Positions 15,915 to 24,275 are shown, counted from the first letter of the stretch. The stretch: DNA of 35,318 bases from Bacillota bacterium (GCA_021841025.1 JAKBWA010000077.1:1-35318), one strand, 5' to 3'. Notes: a model not told the origin generated them from the letters alone. Program-made: numbers and translations.

Positions 15915-17692
15915 GACGATGCCCCCTTCCGCTGGTCTACGTTCGGCGATGGCTCTTTACCTGGAGCCACAGGCCGAGAACATATCTCCTGAAGAGCTGG
16001 AGGCATAACCGGTACCCGCTCTTTCTTAATACGGTCTCCATTTGGTGAAATTTCGTGCACGAAATTCCACTGTCCCATTTCTTCAAGCTCTTCGGGATAA
16101 TCGCTCCGCCAATGCCCTCCCCGGCTCTCTTTCCGCTCGAGGGCGCCGCGGATGATTAATTCCGAAAGCAATAACATATTTTCCACGTCGAATACGGCAT
16201 GCCAACCCGGGTTATAAGTCCGGCCGCCCTTGGCCCCCATATTTTTGGCCCGCTCCTGAAGTTTTAAGATCTGTTCCAGACCGTCTTCCAATAACTTCTG
16301 ATCCCGAACAATTCCCACGTGCTTCGACATGGTTTCTTGCAATTCAGCATGAATAGCATAGGGATTCTCGCCATCGGGACGGCTGAATGGTTTCAAAATC
16401 CGCTCCGCTTCGGCCTCGATCTCCTTTTCTGATACCGCTACATCGTCTGTTCGGGATCCCGCATAGTCCCGAGCAGCTATTCCAGCACGTCTCCCAAAGA
16501 CGAGAATATCCGCTAACGAATTTCCTCCCAGACGATTCGCTCCGTGAAGTCCACAGGCCACTTCTCCCGCTGCAAATAGCCCTGGAATATTGGTGGCACA
16601 AGTTTCAGCATGGGCCTTGACGCCACCCATAGTATAGTGGCAAGTTGGCGCGACTTCGAACGGAGACTTGGTAATATCAATGTCTCCCAGAGTCAATAAC
16701 TGCTCGTACATTCCTGGCAGCTTCTTCTTGATGAAATCGGCGCCTTTATTGCTAATATCGAGCCATGCTCCGCCGTGAGGCGTTCCGCGGCCTTCTTGAA
16801 CTTCACGGAAGATAGAACGCGCCACGACATCACGAGTGGACAGTTCCTGACGTTCCGGATCATAACGCAGCATAAAACGATCTTTTTCGGAATTATAGAG
16901 AATCCCGCCTTCTCCGCGCACCCCCTCGGTCACAAGAAGTCCGGCAACACCTGGCGGCCATACCATCCCGGTTGGATGGAACTGCACCATTTCCATATCT
17001 TGTAGTTCAGCCCCCTGCCGATAGGCCATGGCGGCTCCGTCCCCTGTGCTCTCCCAGGAGTTGGATGTGACCTTAAAAACTTTTCCCCAGCCGCCTGTGG
17101 CAAGAACCAAGGCTTTAGTTTTAAACAAGACAAAATGACCATCAGACCGATGATATCCGAACACGCCCGCAATGCGGCTTCCATCCATCAATAGCCTGGT
17201 AATAGTCACTTCCTGGAAAATCTCGATATTCATCGAGATAGCCCGGTATTGCAAAGTTCTCAGTAATTCCATGCCAGTCCTGTCGCCAATGTGGGCTAAT
17301 CGCCGAAAGCTGTGTCCGCCAAAAGCCCTTTGCATTATCATTCCTTCCGGAGTACGGTCAAAAACCGCTCCCCATTGCTCCAGTTCCAAAACACGAGCCG
17401 GAGCTTCCTTGGCAAACACTTCTACCGTTCGAAAGTTATTAATGTAATGGCCGCTTTTCATCGTGTCATAAAAGTGGGTTTGCCAGCTGTCGTGACCATC
17501 TACATTACCAATCGACGCTGCCGCACCACCCTCGGCCATCACGGTGTGAGCCTTTCCCAGTAAGGATTTTCCGATTATTCCTACCGACATCCCGCCACCT
17601 GAAGCCGCTTCAACCGCAGCCCTGAGCCCCGCGCCTCCGGAGCCGAGTACCAAAATATCAAATGAGTGAGTTTCCATTGTTTCTATGTTCAT
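15911..17692 (-). CDS. sdhA: succinate dehydrogenase flavoprotein subunit
   Basis: SdhA oxidises succinate to fumarate with covalently bound FAD. The N-terminal Rossmann motif is VLGSGGAGLRAAVEA. GKAHTVMAEGGAAASIGNVD, the capping-domain motif GGHSFRRLAHIGDRTG, the catalytic region HPTGMVWPPGVAGLLVTEG with VRGEGG, and the STRDVVARSIFREV stretch follow. PTCHYTMGGVKAH and GLFAAGEVACGLHGANRLGG complete the FAD site. 593 residues is normal. GAGGT lies eight bases before the ATG, which overlaps the sdhC stop by one base (TGATG). The C-terminus beyond the helical domain is short and polar. Confidence 0.97.
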   Translation of the reverse strand: MNIETMETHSFDILVLGSGGAGLRAAVEAASGGGMSVGIIGKSLLGKAHTVMAEGGAAASIGNVDGHDSWQTHFYDTMKSGHYINNFRTVEVFAKEAPARVLELEQWGAVFDRTPEGMIMQRAFGGHSFRRLAHIGDRTGMELLRTLQYRAISMNIEIFQEVTITRLLMDGSRIAGVFGYHRSDGHFVLFKTKALVLATGGWGKVFKVTSNSWESTGDGAAMAYRQGAELQDMEMVQFHPTGMVWPPGVAGLLVTEGVRGEGGILYNSEKDRFMLRYDPERQELSTRDVVARSIFREVQEGRGTPHGGAWLDISNKGADFIKKKLPGMYEQLLTLGDIDITKSPFEVAPTCHYTMGGVKAHAETCATNIPGLFAAGEVACGLHGANRLGGNSLADILVFGRRAGIAARDYAGSRTDDVAVSEKEIEAEAERILKPFSRPDGENPYAIHAELQETMSKHVGIVRDQKLLEDGLEQILKLQERAKNMGAKGGRTYNPGWHAVFDVENMLLLSELIIRGALERKESRGGHWRSDYPEELEEMGQWNFVHEISPNGDRIKKERVPVMPPALQEICSRPVAPGKEPSPNVDQRKGASS

Positions 17693-18447
17693 CAGAATAA
17701 CCTCACATCATGAATTACGCCCATTATTAGCAGGCGAATATAAAGATCCGCGATCCACACGGAAAACAGTGAAGCCCATGCCCATGCTCCGTGATAAACA
17801 TTGGCTTCGGAAATTCGGTGCCACAATTTGTAGCTAGTGGTCTTCTTTCCGTGAGCAGTGCAAGAAAAGCAATCTTTGCGGCCCCCAATCATGTTGCGAA
17901 AAGCGTGGCAAGAAAAGGTATATCCTGTCAATAAAATCGCATTGACCAACAGAATCAAGGAGCCTACGCCCACCCCGAAACCATTAGGAAAAATGAAAGC
18001 CTGAACGACATCTTTCCAAAGAAAAATGAGCACGATTACGGCCAAGAACCAAGCATAACGGTGCAAATTATTGATTTTCCATTCACCTTTATAAGGACGG
18101 CTACGGTTCGCTTTAGGTTCTGCAACCGCGCACCCGAACGGGTGAAAAGAAAAGGCACGGTAATATTCCCTTCGGTAATAATAACATGAGAACCGAAAAA
18201 GAAAGGGCACCCACACCACATAGAGTGCACTTAGCACGTGAAACCCAAACCACCCAGCAACACCGGGAGAGAAAAACGGAGAAACATAATTATGATAAGT
18301 TCCCGTATTATGGAAAAAAACTTCCCACAATGAATAAATCACAAACCCACCAAACGCCACAATGGTGAAGACCGGTTCCACCCAATATGGGAGTTTCCCT
18401 GACGGCTTTATCGGCCGGCCCACGCCGGGCTGACTCGCCTGCGCCAT
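17692..18447 (-). CDS. sdhC: succinate dehydrogenase membrane anchor, actinobacterial type
   Basis: Five or so hydrophobic segments span about 250 residues (VEPVFTIVAFGGFVIYSLWE, GWFGFHVLSALYVVWVPFLF, YAWFLAVIVLIFLWKDVVQA, LILLVNAILLTGYTFSCHAF, WASLFSVWIADLYIRLLIMG). FSCYYYRREYYRAFSFHPFG and CHAFRNMIGGRKDCFSC match the single large anchor seen beside sdhAB in Mycobacterium (Sdh1 type) and not the short B. subtilis cytochrome b558. Conserved His (NLHRYAW, SCHAF, AHGKK) could bind haem or quinone. The ATG at 18447 is chosen because AGAGGGGG lies six bases before it; the frame opens at 18474. Confidence 0.85.
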   Translation of the reverse strand: MAQASQPGVGRPIKPSGKLPYWVEPVFTIVAFGGFVIYSLWEVFFHNTGTYHNYVSPFFSPGVAGWFGFHVLSALYVVWVPFLFRFSCYYYRREYYRAFSFHPFGCAVAEPKANRSRPYKGEWKINNLHRYAWFLAVIVLIFLWKDVVQAFIFPNGFGVGVGSLILLVNAILLTGYTFSCHAFRNMIGGRKDCFSCTAHGKKTTSYKLWHRISEANVYHGAWAWASLFSVWIADLYIRLLIMGVIHDVRLF

Positions 18448-18584
18448 TCGCATCCCCCTCTTTACAGCAACCATAATGATGCTGCATCAATTTCATAAAG
18501 CTACATGGACTAACTACATGCTCAAGTATAGCGCACCCCAATAGACACCCATTACACGACTATTGTAGACACAACATTCAGACT

Positions 18585-19898
18585 TCAGTCCGATACCTTG
18601 CGGTGCAAGAACTGCAGATATTCCTTAACGTCCCTTTCGAGACCTTGATCGGTAGCGCGATACAGCGTAAGGTCACCCACGTCACTAGGAAGATATGCCT
18701 GGGCCACATAATGGCCGGGGTAAGCATGGGGATAGAGGTAAGGAGTTTTCGAGGACTCAGAGCGATAATGCGAGTCCCGCAAATAAGACGGCACTTCACT
18801 TTGGGGATATTTTTCCAATGCTTCGTCTAGTTTTGCCAGGGCTTGAACCACACTGTTGGATTTTGGAGACGAAGCTATATATAAGACGGCTTCTGCCATC
18901 GGAATACGCGCTTCTGGGAAGCCCACTGATTCCAGGGCTGTCCAAGCAGCCTGCGCTACAACAAGGGCCATTGGATTCGCCAAGCCCACATCTTCTGCCG
19001 CATGCACTAGGATGCGTCGCATCACATAACGCGGATCCGTTCCTCCTTTTAACAACCGCCCAAACCAATACAAGGCCGCGTCTGGATCAGATCCCCGCAT
19101 ACTCTTGATAAAAGCCGACGTAATGTCGTAATGCATGTCCCCCATCCGATCGTGATAATGACGACTGCTATTGATAACTTGATTCAACAAAGACAAATCT
19201 AATATTCTTTCGCCTTTCGCATCGGCCAAAAGTGTCATTTGCTCCAAAAGAGCCAACGCAAACCGTCCATCCCCGCCAACTTGCGCAGATATCTGCTCAA
19301 AAACCCCTTCCTCAACACGCCCCTCTTCACGCCACCAAATTTCTCGCCTTTCCCAAGCGCTATCTAAAATGGCTTTGATAGCCGCTCGGTTTAGTACTTT
19401 TACTTCAAGCAAAAGACAACGGGAAAGTAGCGCACGATTAATGGATATCCATGGATTTTCTGTGGTAGCTCCAAACAACACCAGCGTACCGTTTTCGACG
19501 AACGGGAGCAAAACATCTTGCTGAGCCCGGTTAAAACGGTGAATTTCGTCTAAGAACAACAGGGTACCGCGCCCGTGTAAATTCCATTGCTCACGGGCAC
19601 GTTCAGCAACTGCACGCACTTCCTTTACCCCGCTGTCTATCGCCGACAATTCTATAAATGACAAACTCGCCTTATCCGCGACAATCCTGGCCAATGTTGT
19701 CTTACCCGTTCCGGCCGGCCCGTGCAAAATAATTGAGCGGACCTTTCCCTTCAACATTGCGCGAATTACGCCATGATCTCCCGTTAAATGCTCCTGGCCA
19801 ACTACCTCGTCCAGATTCCTGGGCCTAAGTTTCCATGCCAATGGCGCATGTTGTTCGCGGTTAACATCGCCAGCATTGGTAAATAAATCATGGGGCAC
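18585..19898 (-). CDS. rarA: replication-associated recombination ATPase RarA
   Basis: RarA (MgsA, YrvN) is an AAA+ clamp-loader-like ATPase acting at stalled replication forks. It opens with APLAWKLRPRNLDEVVGQEH. Walker A is GPAGTGKTTLARIVAD, Walker B is LLFLDEIHRFNRAQQD, sensor 1 is FGATTENPWISINRALLSRC. The C-terminal MgsA domain has DPDAALYWFGRLLKGGTDPR and RRILVHAAEDVGLANPMAL. 437 residues is typical. GTG start with AAAGGA nine bases upstream. Next to the Rrf2 gene in Bacillus; here sdhCAB separates the two. Confidence 0.96.
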   Translation of the reverse strand: MPHDLFTNAGDVNREQHAPLAWKLRPRNLDEVVGQEHLTGDHGVIRAMLKGKVRSIILHGPAGTGKTTLARIVADKASLSFIELSAIDSGVKEVRAVAERAREQWNLHGRGTLLFLDEIHRFNRAQQDVLLPFVENGTLVLFGATTENPWISINRALLSRCLLLEVKVLNRAAIKAILDSAWERREIWWREEGRVEEGVFEQISAQVGGDGRFALALLEQMTLLADAKGERILDLSLLNQVINSSRHYHDRMGDMHYDITSAFIKSMRGSDPDAALYWFGRLLKGGTDPRYVMRRILVHAAEDVGLANPMALVVAQAAWTALESVGFPEARIPMAEAVLYIASSPKSNSVVQALAKLDEALEKYPQSEVPSYLRDSHYRSESSKTPYLYPHAYPGHYVAQAYLPSDVGDLTLYRATDQGLERDVKEYLQFLHRKVSD

Positions 19899-19912
19899 CT
19901 GGAATCATCCTT

Positions 19913-20950
19913 TCAAAGTGAGAGAAGCTGTGAAAAACTCTCAATTGTCCGTTCTACTCCCTCGTCATTCACATCGAGATGCGTGACCAGCCTTAAGCGG
20001 TTTGGACCCATAGCTCCTGCTAACACACCTTTGGATTTGAGTGCAACGGCAAATTTTTCGGCCGCCACGTCAAGGTCTACCATCACCATGTTTGTGGCAA
20101 TTGATGGGATATCAACACGGTATCCCAAAGATTGGAGCCCTTGCGCGAGCTTGTGTGCTCGCAAATGATCATCTGCAAGGCGCTCGATATGATGATCCAA
20201 AGCATATATTCCTGCCGCTGCAATGATTCCCGCTTGACGCATACCTCCTCCGAGCCATTTCCGGTAAATCCGAGCTTGCTCAACATACTCCCGTGTCCCC
20301 GCCAACACCGATCCCACCGGAGCACCCAGCCCCTTCGACAAACACATGGAAACCGAGTCAACATCCTCGGCCAGGTCCCGAATATCCACCTTTAAGGCCA
20401 CTGCTGCATTGGCAATGCGTGCTCCGTCTAGATGCACCCGCAAATTATGCTGACGGGCAACGTGGATAAGAGGCAGCAAACGTTCACGCGAGAGAGCAAC
20501 TCCTCCCGCCCGGTTATGGGTGTTTTCCAGCGCCAGTAGCCGGGGATTGGGGTGGTGTATGTTACGGGGCCGAATGCTGGCTTCCAGTTCATCTACGCTC
20601 ATTAGCCCTTCGGGCCCCTGCAATTGATTAAACGTAGCTTGAGCCCACATTGCCGCCGCTCCGCCTTCATAATAGAAAATATGGTTATCACGATGAATGA
20701 AAATTTCGTCACCACGCTGAGTATGAGTCAATATGGCAATTTGATTGGCCATCGTTCCGGAGGGAACAAACAGACTTGCCTCTTTTCCGAGTATGTGCGC
20801 TGCATACTCTTCAAGCTGATTGACAGTCGGGTCTTCCCCATAGACATCATCGCCAACCTCTGCACGGTACATGGTTTCGCGCATGGCTGGCGTTGGACGC
20901 GTAACGGTATCTGAACGCAAGTCGACGTAAGTCGGGCTGAATTCCGTCAT
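19913..20950 (-). CDS. ltaE: low-specificity L-threonine aldolase
   Basis: A PLP enzyme that splits L-threonine or L-allo-threonine to glycine and acetaldehyde. DLRSDTVTRPTPAMRETMYR and VGDDVYGEDPTVNQLEEYAA open the fold; the PLP lysine is in MCLSKGLGAPVGSVLAG; the PLP-ring Asp is in RVHLDGARIANAAVAL. 345 residues is normal. The ATG overlaps the trxA stop (ATGA), so the two are coupled. It ends 15 bases before rarA. Confidence 0.94.
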   Translation of the reverse strand: MTEFSPTYVDLRSDTVTRPTPAMRETMYRAEVGDDVYGEDPTVNQLEEYAAHILGKEASLFVPSGTMANQIAILTHTQRGDEIFIHRDNHIFYYEGGAAAMWAQATFNQLQGPEGLMSVDELEASIRPRNIHHPNPRLLALENTHNRAGGVALSRERLLPLIHVARQHNLRVHLDGARIANAAVALKVDIRDLAEDVDSVSMCLSKGLGAPVGSVLAGTREYVEQARIYRKWLGGGMRQAGIIAAAGIYALDHHIERLADDHLRAHKLAQGLQSLGYRVDIPSIATNMVMVDLDVAAEKFAVALKSKGVLAGAMGPNRLRLVTHLDVNDEGVERTIESFSQLLSL

Positions 20951-21267
20951 AGTCCCAGCTTCTTGAGCAATTGAGCCTTAGGCAGCGCACCTACGACACG
21001 GGCCGTTTCTTGCCCATTTTGGAATTTTATTAAAGTCGGTATACTCATGACCCCGTATTCCGCAGCAATCGTGGGGTTCTCATCGACGTTCAGCTTAGCT
21101 ATGGTGATAGCCCCCTGCCGTTCTTGTGCTACTTCTTCTAAAATCGGACTAATCATCCGACATGGCACACACCATGTCGCCCAAAAATCCACCAACACAG
21201 GATTCGCAGAGTCTTCAATAGTCCTCTGAAAATTTTCCTGAGTGACTACAACCACATTGTCTGTCAA
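20947..21267 (-). CDS. trxA: thioredoxin with a WCVPC active site
   Basis: Reduces protein disulfides in the cytoplasm. With the TTG at 21267, which has GGAGG eight bases upstream, the protein is 106 residues, the standard thioredoxin length; an upstream ATG at 21288 lies before that site and would add seven residues. Trp32-Cys33-Val34-Pro35-Cys36 replaces the common W-C-G-P-C. The cis-Pro loop SIPTLIKFQNGQ and the end GALPKAQLLKKLGL are normal. Valine in the motif should shift the redox potential. It is the first gene of trxA-ltaE, directly after the 6S-like RNA terminator. Confidence 0.92.
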   Translation of the reverse strand: MTDNVVVVTQENFQRTIEDSANPVLVDFWATWCVPCRMISPILEEVAQERQGAITIAKLNVDENPTIAAEYGVMSIPTLIKFQNGQETARVVGALPKAQLLKKLGL

Positions 21268-21305
21268 AGAATTCGCCTCCAATTTCACCCTCGATATTAC
21301 CAGGG

Positions 21306-21346
21306 AAACGAAAGAAAGAGAAGATAGTTAACCCATCTTCTCTTTC
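21306..21346 (-). terminator. terminator of the 6S-like RNA
   Basis: GAAAGAGAAGAT and ATCTTCTCTTTC pair over 12 perfect bases around a nine-base loop, followed on the minus strand by TTTCGTTT. It separates the RNA from trxA. Confidence 0.75.
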
Positions 21347-21531
21347 ATCCCCCGCCATGCCGTGCAAACCCGACGTTTTGAACCTGCTGATAAGCAGGTG
21401 GGTACCTCCCGTTAACTTTCGCAGTCCCCAATATTAGGGGCAGGACGGCCATTAACTGAGGATCAGGTTCCCTATGTTCTGGTGTTGGCTCAAAACATAT
21501 CGGTCGCCTTCACGCACACAGCCGGATTGGT
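21306..21531 (-). ncRNA. ssrS: probable 6S RNA
   Basis: 6S RNA binds sigma-A RNA polymerase by mimicking an open promoter. A good promoter and an intrinsic terminator bracket about 225 nt with no open frame. The ends pair: GTTTTGAGCC (about 21488-21497) with GGTTCAAAAC (about 21373-21382) gives ten consecutive pairs (one G-U), flanked outward by CGAC with GTCG and a weaker outer stem. Inside, CCTGCT-TATC-AGCAGG forms the small hairpin seen on the 3' side of many 6S bubbles, and a CCCC/GGGG hairpin closes the terminal arm. B. subtilis bsrA lies in the matching place, after aspS and before rarA. The identity rests on structure and context; no covariance search was possible. Confidence 0.68.
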
Positions 21532-21538
21532 AAGACTC

Positions 21539-21567
21539 ATTATAGTGATCAAGAGGTCTGTACGCAA
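21539..21567 (-). promoter_or_regulatory. sigma-A promoter of the 6S-like RNA
   Basis: On the minus strand TTGCGT, exactly 17 bases, then a perfect TATAAT. The predicted first base is about 21531, which fits the start of the closing stem. Confidence 0.75.
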
Positions 21568-21577
21568 CTATACAGAA

Positions 21578-21611
21578 TTCCCGCCTCAGCAATAATTTGC
21601 CTTGGCGGGAA
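21578..21611 (-). terminator. hairpin after the 83-residue gene
   Basis: TTCCCGCC and GGCGGGAA pair, with an inner GCAA-ATTA-TTGC stem. Only a weak T-tract (TTCTGT) follows on the minus strand. It probably ends the message of the upstream small gene just before the promoter of the 6S-like RNA. Confidence 0.6.
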
Positions 21612-21623
21612 CTGAAAAGGAGG

Positions 21624-21875
21624 TTATGACTGTTCGTTGTCATCCTTGGCCATATTGGTGACCATATGGGCCAGGGTTTCTTTCTCTGGTCGTCCGCTGT
21701 TTTTCCACATCCGTTTTGCTACACGGTCCTGCGGACTTTTAGGTTTCACCCCGGACTGGAGCATAGAATTTCCCATGTCCACGACATCCTCGGGAACATC
21801 ATATTCCCCTTTGCGAAGCTTCTCAGCTGCACGGGACTTCAATTCTCGAAACGACTGCGGAACACCCTTAGCCAA
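21624..21875 (-). CDS. unknown 83-residue basic protein
   Basis: TTG start with AAGGAGGG six bases upstream, a strong signal. The product is hydrophilic and rich in Lys, Glu, Asp, Ser and Met, with no membrane segment: FRELKSRAAEKLRKGEYDVP, then VDMGNSMLQSGVKPKSPQDR. It may be helical and bind nucleic acid, but no family was recognised. It stands alone, divergent from the holin-like gene, and a 15-base palindrome lies between the two. Confidence 0.7.
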   Translation of the reverse strand: MAKGVPQSFRELKSRAAEKLRKGEYDVPEDVVDMGNSMLQSGVKPKSPQDRVAKRMWKNSGRPEKETLAHMVTNMAKDDNEQS

Positions 21876-21903
21876 AGGAATCCCTCCTTGGTGTGTCAGT
21901 TTG

Positions 21904-21918
21904 TGGAGCCAGGCTCCA
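21904..21918. promoter_or_regulatory. 15-base perfect palindrome between divergent genes
   Basis: TGGAGCC-A-GGCTCCA lies 29 bases upstream of the 83-residue gene and 93 bases upstream of the holin-like gene. Its place and symmetry suit an operator for a dimeric regulator; no known binding site was matched. Confidence 0.35.
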
Positions 21919-22010
21919 TGGCTAGTCTGTGCTTTTCTAAGAGAACTATGAGAGGAATAATTCGGACTCAGCTAAGCCACACTAAATCGCAGGATAAGGA
22001 GGTGAACGAA

Positions 22011-22343
22011 ATGAGCTGGATAGGGATGATTGTTCGGTTCATCGTTGCAGCACTCGTGCTAATGGTAATGGGCTACGTTGTACCCGGATTTTCTCCCATA
22101 GGATTTTGGTCGGCATTACTAGCAGCACTGGTTATTGCCTTAGTGGGATATATCATTGAAGCGATGTTTGGTAAATCGGTTTCACCCTACGGCCGTGGTT
22201 TGGTAGGATTTTTAGTCTCAGCGGTGGTTATATATTTTACCCAGTTTCTAGTACCTGGTATGCATGTCTCTATTCTGGGCGCATTAATAGCAGCCTTCCT
22301 GATCGGATTGGTTGATTTGTTTATTCCAACCGCAGTCAGGTAG
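22011..22343 (+). CDS. small membrane protein of the phage-holin superfamily IV type
   Basis: 110 residues with three or four hydrophobic helices (MIVRFIVAALVLMVMGYVV, FWSALLAALVIALVGYIIEA, GLVGFLVSAVVIYFTQFLVP, LGALIAAFLIGLVDLFIP). This glycine-rich pattern matches small chromosomal proteins labelled phage holin family (YvlD/superfamily IV) found in many Firmicutes, where they are not part of a prophage. Function is unknown; a role in envelope stress is possible. AAGGAGGTGAACGAA directly before the ATG is a near-perfect ribosome binding site. A longer frame upstream lacks such a site. The gene ends in a strong shared terminator. Confidence 0.8.
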   Translation: MSWIGMIVRFIVAALVLMVMGYVVPGFSPIGFWSALLAALVIALVGYIIEAMFGKSVSPYGRGLVGFLVSAVVIYFTQFLVPGMHVSILGALIAAFLIGLVDLFIPTAVR

Positions 22344-22357
22344 CCATCAATCACGAA

Positions 22358-22391
22358 AAAGCCGCCCGATCCATATAGACCGGGCGGCTTT
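22358..22391. terminator. bidirectional terminator between convergent genes
   Basis: AAAGCCGCCCG and CGGGCGGCTTT pair perfectly over 11 bases, with A and T runs on the outer sides, so it can stop both the holin-like gene and the convergent 570-residue gene. Confidence 0.88.
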
Positions 22392-22403
22392 CTTATAGTC
22401 AGT

Positions 22404-24116
22404 CTATTTAATGCGTAAAGACGGTTTCGAGACATTCTTGACAATGATATAATCCCACATTCCCGAACTGGACTGGCCGTCAGGAACGGCACTAATGACA
22501 GCATAGCGCCCCTTATGAGCCGCCACGAAATGAAAATGCTGAACCACCCCGTGTCCCACCCCCTGGGTTGGATTGGGAGTGAATGCGTTATGGAAAGCGG
22601 GCGTGAAAGGTCCTCCTTTTCGCAGCTGCGAAATAGGGACAATCATAGCACTGTTTTTTAAGATAACCTGATCGTTTGTAAAAGTCGCGTCCACGGTCCA
22701 CCCTTGAGGGATGATAATGGTGAGAAAGCCATTGGCATAGCCATCAAAAGCCAGGGAGCCAAATTGGTTGACAGATGCTGTTAAGAATAAATGCACTTGA
22801 TGCCTGGATGCATTATATTGCAGCCACTTATTCGGAGACGGAGCCGGTTTTTTTGTCCGACTGGATTCTTGGGACGAAACAGATGAAGCCTTCTGGACAG
22901 CGGGGTGGTGTCCAGAAGGGGCAGGACTATCACCTTGGGCTACTACGGCTTGAGGAATGGCAAACCCTAAAAATAGGAGCAGGCTGGTAACAAGCCCAGT
23001 GGATGCGAGTACGTAAGCAGTCATTCTCTTAGTGTTCAACTCACGGTGAGCTTTATGGGCAGAACCCTCCTCAAATTGATCGGCATAGTACCAGCCTCCC
23101 ACCATAAAGAGCAGAGCTAAAGGCGCAGACTGTGGGTCTGTCCCCACTCCTCCGACAATCCCAAAATCCTGCCCTAACCACCAGCTTGCCACAAGCCACA
23201 GAATAGTGACTATCCAAAACGATTTCCCTGCTTTGTTGAATAATAAAGCCAACCCCAAATATGCCATGATGGCCACCATGAGCCCGTTGTAAAACAACGG
23301 GTGAAGACTCGACTGATGCATCATCCAGGCAATCGGTGCCACCAGCACGTGTGGTTGAGGCATAAGAGTGTTATTGCGGAAAATATTGTGCAGTCCTGCG
23401 GACGACCAATATCCGGGCATCGCTTGAAACCCTGCCAAAAGCAGCCAAATTCCTCCCATGACGTACCGTGACCACTGTTTTACCTGTCCTGATTTCCAGA
23501 ACTTAGGTGGCAACAACAGCCAAACTGCTCCCAAAATGTAAAACACTACGGCTCCTGGGGTTCCTGTTAACCACGAAGCCCCAGACGAAAACAAATTCCC
23601 TAGTCCTTCACCATAGATCCATACGGGAAGACTCCAAGCCAGTGACACATACAGACCAATACGGCCTAAAGGACGCCCGTATCCCAACAAAATTGCGGCG
23701 CCGATAAATACCTGAATAAGCACAGCAAATATCGCTGAAGCTATCTGGTGAGTGGTCCAAGCTTGAATACCGGCTCCTAATAGGGCAATGAGCCAATGCG
23801 GTTGAGAGGACAAATTTGTCGCTACATCCATGTCAACAAACATGCTCGTCGCCATGGGAGGCTGGGCCTGCAACAAACCATCAATTAGCCACAGTACTCC
23901 TAACCCCCACCACAAAATACGATATCCTCGAGGATAATCAAGTCTCTTTTTCTCAGGCTGGTTTGAGGATGAGTTCGGATGACTCTCGTAGCGAATATGC
24001 GTAAAAAACCATCCCAATAGAACGAGCAACAAAAGAACACCGCTAACCTGAAACAAGGAGACATAAAACACGTGCAAGGTCGCCGGATTGATATGATTCA
24101 ATAGAGAATAAGGCAT
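22404..24116 (-). CDS. polytopic membrane protein fused to a sulfocyanin-like domain without most copper ligands
   Basis: Residues 1 to about 400 hold ten or so membrane helices, including RILWWGLGVLWLIDGLLQAQ and VWIYGEGLGNLF; similar integral proteins of unknown role occur in Actinobacteria. After a Pro/Ser-rich linker (about 405-435), residues about 440-565 align by eye with sulfocyanin, an acid-stable blue-copper protein: FDGYANGFLTIIIPQGWTVD, FTNDQVILKNSAMIVP, AFTPNPTQGVGHG, and YAVISAVPDGQSSSGMWDYI. Sulfocyanin has His before S-A-V-I-V, then Cys, His and Met near the end. Here the first His is Asn, Cys is Ser, the second His is missing and only Met remains. It probably cannot hold type-1 copper. 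The domain should face outside. Start ATG with AGGAG 10 bases upstream; single gene. Confidence 0.65.
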   Translation of the reverse strand: MPYSLLNHINPATLHVFYVSLFQVSGVLLLLVLLGWFFTHIRYESHPNSSSNQPEKKRLDYPRGYRILWWGLGVLWLIDGLLQAQPPMATSMFVDMDVATNLSSQPHWLIALLGAGIQAWTTHQIASAIFAVLIQVFIGAAILLGYGRPLGRIGLYVSLAWSLPVWIYGEGLGNLFSSGASWLTGTPGAVVFYILGAVWLLLPPKFWKSGQVKQWSRYVMGGIWLLLAGFQAMPGYWSSAGLHNIFRNNTLMPQPHVLVAPIAWMMHQSSLHPLFYNGLMVAIMAYLGLALLFNKAGKSFWIVTILWLVASWWLGQDFGIVGGVGTDPQSAPLALLFMVGGWYYADQFEEGSAHKAHRELNTKRMTAYVLASTGLVTSLLLFLGFAIPQAVVAQGDSPAPSGHHPAVQKASSVSSQESSRTKKPAPSPNKWLQYNASRHQVHLFLTASVNQFGSLAFDGYANGFLTIIIPQGWTVDATFTNDQVILKNSAMIVPISQLRKGGPFTPAFHNAFTPNPTQGVGHGVVQHFHFVAAHKGRYAVISAVPDGQSSSGMWDYIIVKNVSKPSLRIK

Positions 24117-24275
24117 TATCCATATCTCCTAGTTCAAATTATGTCCATAAACATATTGTGATTGTAATACAAGTTCACCGCAGTTTACATAAGAATTTGG
24201 TCTGCTACTTGTAATTCCTCATCTACGTCTATAAACAAGCGAAAGACAAGTCTTTCTGGGTGCTGCGAATCCCAC

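Noticed and set aside
18475-18584. sdh promoter with TATACT at about 18520
   Set aside because: No acceptable -35 at 16-18 bases, so I did not list it, although a promoter must lie near.
22011-22343. Holin-like gene as evidence of a prophage
   Set aside because: No lysin, structural or integrase genes are near; this family is usually chromosomal.
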